Assembly: GCA_013151035.1 (NCBI GenBank)
Contig: JAADJB010000019.1
Location: 1-40,935 of the forward strand
Source of the DNA: Gammaproteobacteria bacterium
Lineage (GTDB): Bacteria > Pseudomonadota > Gammaproteobacteria > JAADJB01
Direction of reading: 5' to 3'
DNA: 40,935 nucleotides
The first letter of the stretch is position 1. Each line of letters begins with the position of its first letter. The position numbers were made by a program, and so were the translations under genes. The notes under the pieces were generated by a model. That model had not been told where the DNA came from and searched no databases. It worked only from the letters and a program-made list of their open reading frames with translations. This document shows, in pieces, positions 34,856-40,935 of this stretch.

Positions 34856-37567
34856 CTAACTGGTTTCTGAATCCGGTTTTTTTGCCTTAGGCTTGTCTGT
34901 AACAGGCTTATCCACCTTCGGTTTGTCAACTTTAGGCTGCTCTGTCTTAGGCTTATCCACCTTCGGTTTGTCAGCTTTAGGCTGCTCTGTCTTAGGCTTA
35001 TCCACCTTCGGTTTGTCAGCTTTAGGCTGCTCTGCCTTAGGCTTATCCACTTTTGGTTTGTCGGCCTTAGGCTGCTCTGTCTTAGGCTTATCCACTTTTG
35101 GTTTGTCGGCCTTAGGCTGCTCTGTCTTAGGCGTATCCACTTTTGGTTTGTCGACCTTAGGCTGCTCTGTCTTAGGCTTATCCACTTTTGGTTTATCGGC
35201 CTTAGGCTGCTCTGTCTTAGGCTTATCCACTTTTGGTTTGTCGACCTTAGGCTGTTCAGCCTTGGGTTCCAATGGTAACGTATCCTGTTTCGGGACTAGC
35301 TCTGGTCTTTGAGCATTAACAGGATAAGGGGCAGGAGCAGGTGCCGATGATGTGGGCTCGATGTTCGTTGCAGGTGTTGGTTTGCTCTCACCTGATGCTG
35401 GGGCATTATCATCCTGTTGACTGCTTTCGCTAGGTTTACGCCATTTACCGGCACGACGGTTACGGCGACTGTTGCTGCGTTTTTCCTTATTTTCGCTATC
35501 ATTTGGCGTTTTATTGTCGTCATTATCTTCGCTTTTCTCTACTGCATTTCCTGTATCAGTTAAGCCTTCCTGGCCTTCATCGGTATTGTCGCGATTACGG
35601 TTGCGATTACGGTTGCGATTACGGTTACGGTTGCGATTACGATTGCGGTTACGATTCTTTCCGTCCTCACCTGTCTTTTCATCAGAAGGGGCGGTATCTT
35701 CGGTCTGTTTGTCAACATTGCTGTTTTCATTTTGTTTGTTGCGCGGCTCGTTATTTCTACGGCGATTATTACGATTACGATTGCCTGAGCGAGGGCCACG
35801 GCCACGGTTATTGCGATGGGTACGGGATTCCTCTTCTTCCTGTGCCTTTTTCTCATCTTCTGTAGGGCCAAACAATGAACTCCATAGCCGTTTGATAAAG
35901 CCTGGTTTTGCTATTTTTTCTGCTGGTTTTGCTGGGCTCTCTTCTTTATGAGCTGGGGCAGGTTGTGCTGGAACGACCATTTTGACAACAGGTTCTTCTA
36001 CCCGTGGTTTGTTTTCTTCGATCTCGGCAGTTGGATCTTCTTCACTATCAATCTTGATATCATAACTAGTCGCCGCATCTTCACCCTTTAGTTCATCGTT
36101 ACGAATCCTGCGGATATCAAAGTTGGGTGTTTCCATTTGTGTGGATGGAAGCAGGGCAATTGAAGTCTTGTATCGGGTTTCAATATTATGGATGATGTCG
36201 CGTTTTTCATTAGACAGAAAGGTCGCCACACTGACAGGTAATTTTGCCAGGATACGGGCGGTGCGTTCTTTCATTGCCTGCTCTTCGAGAATACGCAGGA
36301 TAGATAAAGATAATGATTCTACACCACGGATGGTGCCCTGACCGTTACAACGTGGGCAGGTGCTTTGACTGGATTCACCGAGCGATGGACGCAGACGTTG
36401 GCGGGACATCTCTAACAGACCAAAACGTGAGATTCGACCAATCTGAATACGGGCACGATCCATCTTTAGTGATTCGCGTAGACAATTCTCTACTTCGCGT
36501 TGATTTTTGGTGGGGGCCATATCGATAAAATCAATAACCACCAGTCCACCCAGATCACGTATCCGGAGTTGTCTGGCAACCTCTTCAGCAGCCTCCATAT
36601 TGGTATGGAAGGCGGTATCTTCAATATCGGTGCCCTTGGTGGCACGAGCCGAGTTAATATCAATCGCAATCAGTGCCTCGGTATGGTCGATGACAATTGA
36701 GCCACCGGATGGCAGGTTAACCTGACGCTGAAAGGCGGACTCAATCTGGCTTTCAATCTGATAACGGGAAAATAACGGGACAGGATCATCGTAGAACTTT
36801 AGTTTGCCCATATTATGCGGCATCACCTGTTGCATAAAGCCTTCGGCCTGACGAAAAATCTCTTTGTCATCAATCAAGATTTCACCGATGTCTTTGCGCA
36901 AATAATCACGCAAGGCACGGATGATAACATTGCTCTCTTGATAAATAAGGAGTGGGGCGGCGCGTTCATTGGCGGCACGTTCAACGGCATCCCAGAGACT
37001 TCTGAGGTAGTCCAGATCCCATTGTAGTTCTTCAGCGGAACGCCCAACGCCTGCGGTACGTACAATAAGACCCATACCATCAGGGATCTCTAGCACACTC
37101 AAGGCATCACGAATCAGGCTACGGTCTTCACCTTCAATGCGTCTTGAAACGCCACCAGCACGGGGATTGTTTGGCATTAAGACCAGATAGCGACCTGCCA
37201 GGCTAATAAAGGTTGTTAGTGCCGCGCCCTTGTTACCGCGCTCTTCTTTTTCAACCTGAACAATCAGTTCCTGGCCTTCTTTCAGTGCATCCTTGATACT
37301 TGGACGGTTGCTTTGTTTCAGGCTTTCTTCACTGAAATAACTGCGTGCAATCTCCTTCAGTGGCAGAAAACCATGACGGTTAGCACCATAATCAATAAAG
37401 GCGGCTTCCAGGCTGGGCTCTACACGGGTGATTTTACCCTTATAGATATTAGATTTTTTCTGTCCTCGCGATGGAACCTCGATATCCAGGTCGTACATTT
37501 TCTGACCATCGACCATCGCCACACGCAGTTCTTCCGGCTGCGTAGCATTCACTAGCATTCTTTTCAT
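34856..37567 (-). CDS. rne: Ribonuclease E
   Basis: 903 residues. The N-terminal catalytic half includes an S1 domain (about 36-125), the 5'-sensor/RNase H-like region, and the DNase I-like site with [12 protein letters not shown] and LVVIDFIDM (the metal-binding Asp pair). The zinc-link motif is CPRCNGQG. After about residue 510 the scaffold half is low-complexity: a helix with [11 protein letters not shown] (a membrane-anchor-like segment), an Arg-Asn run, and about eight copies of a 15-residue [15 protein letters not shown] repeat before the end. It processes rRNA, tRNA and mRNA. Divergent from rluC across 410 bp, the conserved gammaproteobacterial arrangement. Confidence 0.96.
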   Translation of the reverse strand: MKRMLVNATQPEELRVAMVDGQKMYDLDIEVPSRGQKKSNIYKGKITRVEPSLEAAFIDYGANRHGFLPLKEIARSYFSEESLKQSNRPSIKDALKEGQELIVQVEKEERGNKGAALTTFISLAGRYLVLMPNNPRAGGVSRRIEGEDRSLIRDALSVLEIPDGMGLIVRTAGVGRSAEELQWDLDYLRSLWDAVERAANERAAPLLIYQESNVIIRALRDYLRKDIGEILIDDKEIFRQAEGFMQQVMPHNMGKLKFYDDPVPLFSRYQIESQIESAFQRQVNLPSGGSIVIDHTEALIAIDINSARATKGTDIEDTAFHTNMEAAEEVARQLRIRDLGGLVVIDFIDMAPTKNQREVENCLRESLKMDRARIQIGRISRFGLLEMSRQRLRPSLGESSQSTCPRCNGQGTIRGVESLSLSILRILEEQAMKERTARILAKLPVSVATFLSNEKRDIIHNIETRYKTSIALLPSTQMETPNFDIRRIRNDELKGEDAATSYDIKIDSEEDPTAEIEENKPRVEEPVVKMVVPAQPAPAHKEESPAKPAEKIAKPGFIKRLWSSLFGPTEDEKKAQEEEESRTHRNNRGRGPRSGNRNRNNRRRNNEPRNKQNENSNVDKQTEDTAPSDEKTGEDGKNRNRNRNRNRNRNRNRNRNRNRDNTDEGQEGLTDTGNAVEKSEDNDDNKTPNDSENKEKRSNSRRNRRAGKWRKPSESSQQDDNAPASGESKPTPATNIEPTSSAPAPAPYPVNAQRPELVPKQDTLPLEPKAEQPKVDKPKVDKPKTEQPKADKPKVDKPKTEQPKVDKPKVDTPKTEQPKADKPKVDKPKTEQPKADKPKVDKPKAEQPKADKPKVDKPKTEQPKADKPKVDKPKTEQPKVDKPKVDKPVTDKPKAKKPDSETS
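34893..35258 (-). repeat. 45-bp tandem repeat in rne 3' part
   Basis: About eight near-identical 45-bp units encode KPK(V/A)DKPKTEQPK(A/V)D in the RNase E scaffold. Variants include K-to-T (VDTPK) and T-to-A (KAEQ) changes. The period is exactly 15 codons, so the frame is kept. Confidence 0.9.
35589..35659 (-). repeat. Short tandem repeat encoding an Arg-Asn run in rne
   Basis: A series of cgattacggttg-like hexamers encodes about 11 alternating Arg-Asn pairs in the scaffold region. The codons alternate between related forms, so it is a simple sequence tract that can vary in length in steps of two residues. Confidence 0.85.
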
Positions 37568-37977
37568 GGGTATATTCTCTTAAACGCTCAACCTCAATGT
37601 CTACGATTGCTATTATCCTGGTCACAAGCAGACGTAAAGAGATCAGTGGTGCGCAAAAAACCTGGTTTATTAGCCAGATAATTAATGGAGCACTGCTTTC
37701 TTTACTGTTTGATGACGTTAATTGCATAAGACATGGGAGCCGCTATGTTAATAATGAGTTGCTTGCATGATTAATATTGTCTTTATTAATCGATTTCGTC
37801 GTATGATCTTTATCATAGGAACAAAAAACTTAGACTTTGTTTGCTTTTTTTAATCTGCATTCAAAGGCTTATCTCCACTATATCAAGCTTCTCTGTAACC
37901 CGCAATTGTTTATTTATTAAGGTCTGTTTCAGGTAAACAATTCAAAGCCGTGGATTTAATTCTGGTATTATGGGCGG
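37568..37977. other. Divergent rne-rluC control region
   Basis: 410 bp without a gene. The length fits a long rne leader, which in E. coli mediates RNase E autoregulation, but I could not identify its conserved hairpins by eye. A weak minus-strand candidate (gataat near 37613) and AT-rich stretches on both strands are present. No terminator, tRNA or repeat from the other families was found. Confidence 0.5.
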
Positions 37978-38934
37978 ATGAGCGAATCACAAATACAGAT
38001 ATCGGCACAGGTTCAGATCAAGGCTGTTATGGAAGATGAGGCGGGTCAGCGCATTGATAATTATCTGATGCGTCAACTCAAGGGCGTGCCCCGTAGTCAT
38101 GTCTATCGTATTGTCCGTAAGGGGGAAGTCCGGGTTAACAAGGGACGTATTCGTCCTGAGTACCGCTTGAAAGCGGGTGATCAGGTGCGCATACCACCGG
38201 TAAGGATCAATAAGCCTGACGAGATAACGATTTCTCACCAACATCTTCAACAGGTACAGGATGTCCTGTATGAGGATGAGCGTCTGTTGATTATCAATAA
38301 ACCATCGGGTCTGGCAGTGCATGGTGGGAGTGGTCTGCAATATGGCCTGATTGAGGTGCTACGCAAGGCGCGACCAGATGCCCATTTCCTGGAACTGGTG
38401 CATCGTCTGGACCGAGGGACATCAGGTTGTCTGATGATTGCTAAAAAACGTAGTGAGTTGCGTAATTTGCATGAACTATTGCGCGAGACTCGGGTCGATA
38501 AACGATATCTGGCTATGGTGCGTGGTGAATGGCAAGGTGGTAAGCAGGTGGTTGAGGCGCCATTGAAAAAAGGGCAGTTACGCAGTGGAGAACGTATCGT
38601 ACGAGTGAGTGCTGATGGCAAATATGCGAAAACCCGTTTCTCTCCGGTTCTGGTGACTCCACAATTCAGTCTGCTTGAGGCGAGACCATCAACCGGGCGC
38701 ACACATCAGATTCGTGTTCATGCCGCGCATATTGGTTTTCCATTGGCAGGGGATGATAAATATGGTGATGAGACCTTTAATCGGTTGATGCATGAGGAAA
38801 AGGGTCTGAAACGGCTGTTTTTACATGCTCGTTCACTGGCCTTTCAACGCCCGGGTGCCGATAACCGAATTCAGGTTAACGCGCCCTTAAGTCCAGAGTT
38901 GGCACGTCTACTGGATGGCTGGAAGGGCGTGTAG
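37978..38934 (+). CDS. rluC: 23S rRNA pseudouridine synthase RluC
   Basis: 318 residues. The N-terminal S4 domain (about 22-80) has RIDNYLMRQLKGVPRSHVYRIVRKGEVRVN, and the RluA-family catalytic motif HRLDRGTSG has Asp145. Further motifs are RPSTGRTHQIRVHAAHIGFPLAGDDKYG. In E. coli RluC modifies 23S positions 955, 2504 and 2580; assignment to RluC rather than RluD rests on divergent placement with rne. The TAG stop is the first part of a TAGGGTGCG-type repeat. Confidence 0.93.
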   Translation: MSESQIQISAQVQIKAVMEDEAGQRIDNYLMRQLKGVPRSHVYRIVRKGEVRVNKGRIRPEYRLKAGDQVRIPPVRINKPDEITISHQHLQQVQDVLYEDERLLIINKPSGLAVHGGSGLQYGLIEVLRKARPDAHFLELVHRLDRGTSGCLMIAKKRSELRNLHELLRETRVDKRYLAMVRGEWQGGKQVVEAPLKKGQLRSGERIVRVSADGKYAKTRFSPVLVTPQFSLLEARPSTGRTHQIRVHAAHIGFPLAGDDKYGDETFNRLMHEEKGLKRLFLHARSLAFQRPGADNRIQVNAPLSPELARLLDGWKGV

Positions 38935-38981
38935 GGTGCGCATTGCGCACCAAAACCATGGTGTGTGATACAGCACCCTAC
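38931..38981. repeat. TAGGGTGCG-type palindromic element at the rluC stop
   Basis: gtagggtgc (38931-38939) and gcaccctac (38973-38981) are perfect inverted ends, with inner ggtgcgca/tgcgcacc-like and ccatgg palindromes. The rluC stop TAG (38932-38934) lies in the left end. Confidence 0.85.
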
Positions 38982-39017
38982 CTAAGAATATGTAGAAAGA
39001 AAAGGAAACGGATATAT

Positions 39018-39728
39018 ATGGATAAAAACAAGGTGTTAATGCGCGATTGTCGCTTGATTGTATTTGATTGGGATGGAACCTTGATGGATTCTGTCGCACA
39101 GATTGTTGATGCCATGCATGCCTCAATGCGAGACCTTAATCTTGAGGTTTTAGCGGAGGATCAGGTGAAGAATATTATTGGTTTGGGTCTGCGTGAGGCC
39201 ATTGATGCGCTTTATCCTGGCCGTGATGATGTGTTTTTACAGCGTTTTATTGAACGTTATCGACATTACTGGTTTGCTTTATCGGCACAATCAGAATTAT
39301 TCCCTGGTGCGAAGCAAACGCTGAAGTTATTGCAGGAGCAGGGTTTGATGTTGGCCATTGCAACGGGCAAGGGGCGACAGGGGTTGGATAAAGTTTTAGC
39401 CGATACCGGGCTGGCTGATTATTTTCAGGTCACCCGTTGTGCCGATGAAACGACCTCGAAGCCACATCCTCACATGTTACATGAAATTATGTCAGAACTG
39501 GATGTGAAACCCGAGCAAACAATCATGATCGGTGACACCATATACGATATGGAGATGGCGCGTAATGCCAATGTAGAACCCATCGCTGCGACCTATGGCG
39601 TTCATGAGTGGGAACGTCTGCTCCAGTTCAATCCTTTATTCCGTCTCGATGAACTGATCGAACTCGGTGACTGGGTTGCCGAGTATTGTGTCGACCGAGC
39701 GAATCAATCACTTTCAATAGCAGGGTAA
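39018..39728 (+). CDS. HAD-superfamily hydrolase (phosphoglycolate phosphatase-like)
   Basis: 236 residues from the ATG at 39018, preceded by AAAGGAAACG. An open frame back to 38943 runs through the repeat and is discounted. Motif I is VFDWDGTLMDS with nucleophile Asp17 and acid Asp19. A helical cap (about 30-95) follows, then motif II/III AIATGKGRQGLDKVL and CADETTSKPHP, and motif IV MIGDTIYDMEMARNANV. Genes of this type follow rluC in many gammaproteobacteria. The substrate is not known; phosphoglycolate is one possibility. Confidence 0.9.
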   Translation: MDKNKVLMRDCRLIVFDWDGTLMDSVAQIVDAMHASMRDLNLEVLAEDQVKNIIGLGLREAIDALYPGRDDVFLQRFIERYRHYWFALSAQSELFPGAKQTLKLLQEQGLMLAIATGKGRQGLDKVLADTGLADYFQVTRCADETTSKPHPHMLHEIMSELDVKPEQTIMIGDTIYDMEMARNANVEPIAATYGVHEWERLLQFNPLFRLDELIELGDWVAEYCVDRANQSLSIAG

Positions 39729-39735
39729 ATAAATA

Positions 39736-40698
39736 ATGGGACTGAATGACTTGGATAATAAGGATGAAGGGGATCAATGGGAACGAGATACCCTGGAGAA
39801 GGTGCTTTTTGCCTCTTTAAAGGAACAACGCCGGACTCGACGTTGGGGTATATTCTTTAAACTGCTTTTTTCTATTTATGTGTTTTTTATTATTTGGTCA
39901 TTCAATCCAATCGACATTGAAATGAAACCGGGTAAGTCGGATAGGCACGTTGCATTAGTCGAATTAACCGGAGTTATTGCTGATGGTGCGCCCGCTAATG
40001 CCCATCGCATTATTGCAGGCTTACAGGATGCCTTTGAGGATAAAAAGACGGCCGCTGTCATACTGGAAATTAATAGTCCTGGCGGTAGTCCAGTGCAATC
40101 AGGTTATATGAATGATGAGATCCGTCGCCTGCGTAAGCAATATACCGATATACCATTATATGTCGTGATTGAGGACATCTGTGCATCCGGGGGGTATTTT
40201 GTCGCCGTGGCAGCCGATCAAATTTATGCCAACAAGGCGAGTATTGTCGGTTCTATTGGTGTGCGTATGGATGGCTTTGGTTTTGTTGAGGCAATGAATA
40301 AACTGGGTGTAGAACGCCGTCTGTTAACCGCAGGTGAACACAAGGGCTTTCTTGATCCGTTCTTGCCTCGGCGTGAAGAAGATGAGGCGCATATTAAAGG
40401 TTTGTTGAATAATATTCATCAACAGTTTATTACTGTGGTGAAGAATGGTCGAGGTAATCGATTAGAAGATGATCCGATGATCTTTAGTGGCATGGTGTGG
40501 ACCGCAGAACAGGCACTTGAGAAGGGCATGATTGATGGCTTCGGTAGTTCGGAATATGTTGCGCGTGAGATTGTCGGTGTGGATAACCTGGTTGATTTTA
40601 CACCGCAACCGGATCTGTTGGAACAATTTAGTGCGCGTTTTGGGGCATCGGTGGCAGCAGGTCTTAGTGAGTATATAGGATTATCAGGTATTCATTAA
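39736..40698 (+). CDS. sppA: Signal peptide peptidase SppA, short S49-family form
   Basis: 320 residues, one S49 domain as opposed to the doubled 618-residue E. coli SppA. The N-terminal cytoplasmic tail is followed by one membrane anchor (about 38-56). The catalytic dyad is readable: Ser151 in CASGGYF and Lys203 in GEHKGFLDPF, with the substrate-binding EINSPGGSP at about 111. It degrades cleaved signal peptides on the periplasmic face of the inner membrane. It lies 7 nt after the HAD gene, a probable operon. Confidence 0.94.
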   Translation: MGLNDLDNKDEGDQWERDTLEKVLFASLKEQRRTRRWGIFFKLLFSIYVFFIIWSFNPIDIEMKPGKSDRHVALVELTGVIADGAPANAHRIIAGLQDAFEDKKTAAVILEINSPGGSPVQSGYMNDEIRRLRKQYTDIPLYVVIEDICASGGYFVAVAADQIYANKASIVGSIGVRMDGFGFVEAMNKLGVERRLLTAGEHKGFLDPFLPRREEDEAHIKGLLNNIHQQFITVVKNGRGNRLEDDPMIFSGMVWTAEQALEKGMIDGFGSSEYVAREIVGVDNLVDFTPQPDLLEQFSARFGASVAAGLSEYIGLSGIH

Positions 40699-40701
40699 TC
40701 T

Positions 40702-40728
40702 GTCATTCCCGCCTTCGCGGGGATGACT
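40702..40728. repeat. CATTCCCGC-type palindrome after sppA
   Basis: cattcccgc-cttc-gcggggatg hairpin (40704-40725), starting 5 nt after the sppA stop. There is no T-run. It lies between the convergent ends of sppA and maf. Confidence 0.8.
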
Positions 40729-40755
40729 AGTTGTTGCGGGGATGGTCAGTCATAG

Positions 40756-40935
40756 CTAAATTACGCATACTCCTTCATTTTCCAACATGCGTGTAAGACG
40801 AATTAGCGGCAGACCAATGAGTGCGGTGGGGTCATCACCTTCAAGACGATCAAACAAGGCAACACCCATCGCTTCTGATTTGAAACTGCCGGCACAGTTA
40901 TAAGGTGTTTCGGCTCGTAGATAATTTTCGATCTG
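40756..40935 (-). CDS. yceF: Maf/YceF family nucleoside triphosphate pyrophosphatase, 3' end only
   Basis: The last 59 residues plus TAG on the minus strand; the gene runs off the window. The readable stretch [38 protein letters not shown] matches the C-terminal half of Maf proteins. The CAGSFKSE and [12 protein letters not shown] forms fit the YceF subgroup, which hydrolyses 7-methyl-GTP in E. coli. The yceF gene lies next to rluC in E. coli, and here it is three genes away. Convergent with sppA. Confidence 0.92.
   Translation of the reverse strand, partial: QIENYLRAETPYNCAGSFKSEAMGVALFDRLEGDDPTALIGLPLIRLTRMLENEGVCVI

Noticed and set aside
34893-35258. Regular repeats as a possible CRISPR array
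   Set aside because: The 45-bp units are contiguous with no unique spacers and encode a regular peptide inside rne.
34893-35951. Long plus-strand frames (139-159 residues) opposite rne, rich in Leu-Ser-Gly or Arg-Leu
   Set aside because: They are antisense shadows of the tandem repeats and Arg-Asn run of RNase E, whose codon structure and homology are clear on the minus strand.
38943-39017. Upstream extension of the HAD gene
   Set aside because: It is translated from the TAGGGTGCG repeat; the ATG at 39018 has a ribosome site and family-like start.
1-40935. A wholly new defence or biosynthetic system
   Set aside because: Apart from the AbiE remnant, every large gene is a recognisable housekeeping, envelope or carbohydrate enzyme; the unusual parts are repeats and gene order, not unknown multi-gene cassettes.

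Overview
The window is a piece of a gammaproteobacterial chromosome. The lolC-lolD, comEC, exbB-exbD-msbA-lpxK, Trm112 (ycaR)-kdsB, rne/rluC (divergent) and sppA-maf neighbourhoods are typical of that class, and the core proteins read as intact full-length enzymes. I cannot name a genus. A glycogen block plus an NAD-type zwf-gnd pair would fit a sulfur-oxidising or methylotrophic lineage, but that is inference.

Layout. (1) 1-1235 is an AT-rich mobile or decayed margin. It holds the last codons of a probable REP-associated (RAYT/IS200-like) transposase with REP hairpins, the 3' half of a tRNA-Leu(UAA) with no 5' half (probable attachment-site remnant of an integrated element lying to the left), and an AbiE-like pair whose nucleotidyltransferase gene is broken. 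(2) 1286-7201 carries a predicted metalloprotease coupled to a beta-CASP RNA hydrolase, bioA, lolC-lolD and a DUF2062 protein. (3) 7285-15566 carries comEC, a GAF-GGDEF-EAL protein and exbB-exbD-msbA-lpxK (envelope and lipid A). (4) 15704-32640 is a 17-kb carbohydrate block. It contains gnd-zwf-pgl, a small SAP-like protein, glgA and glgB on the minus strand, and a divergent, tightly overlapping operon glgC-GH57-malQ-glgP-pgi-glk. (5) 32680-34849 carries ycaR-kdsB, cspA with a clear promoter and terminator, and a low-molecular-weight phosphatase. (6) 34856-40935 carries rne, rluC, a HAD phosphatase, sppA and the 3' end of maf/yceF.

How the genes work together. GlgC, GlgA and GlgB build glycogen. 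GlgP, MalQ and the GH57 enzyme break it down or remodel it. Glk and Pgi connect glucose and fructose 6-phosphate, and Zwf, Pgl and Gnd oxidise glucose 6-phosphate to ribulose 5-phosphate. Phosphoglucomutase is the one linking step not in the window. The block sits between lpxK and ycaR-kdsB, genes that lie close together in many gammaproteobacteria.

The most unusual structure is a set of short palindromic repeat families (GGGGTCAGAGCTC type, TAGGGTGCG type, CATTCCCGC type and RAYT REPs) placed at the 3' ends of genes. In several cases they supply the last codons or the stop codon (bioA, glgA, glk, rluC). Copies also bracket the carbohydrate block. I found no CRISPR array, no intact tRNA or rRNA gene, and no clearly new multi-gene system.
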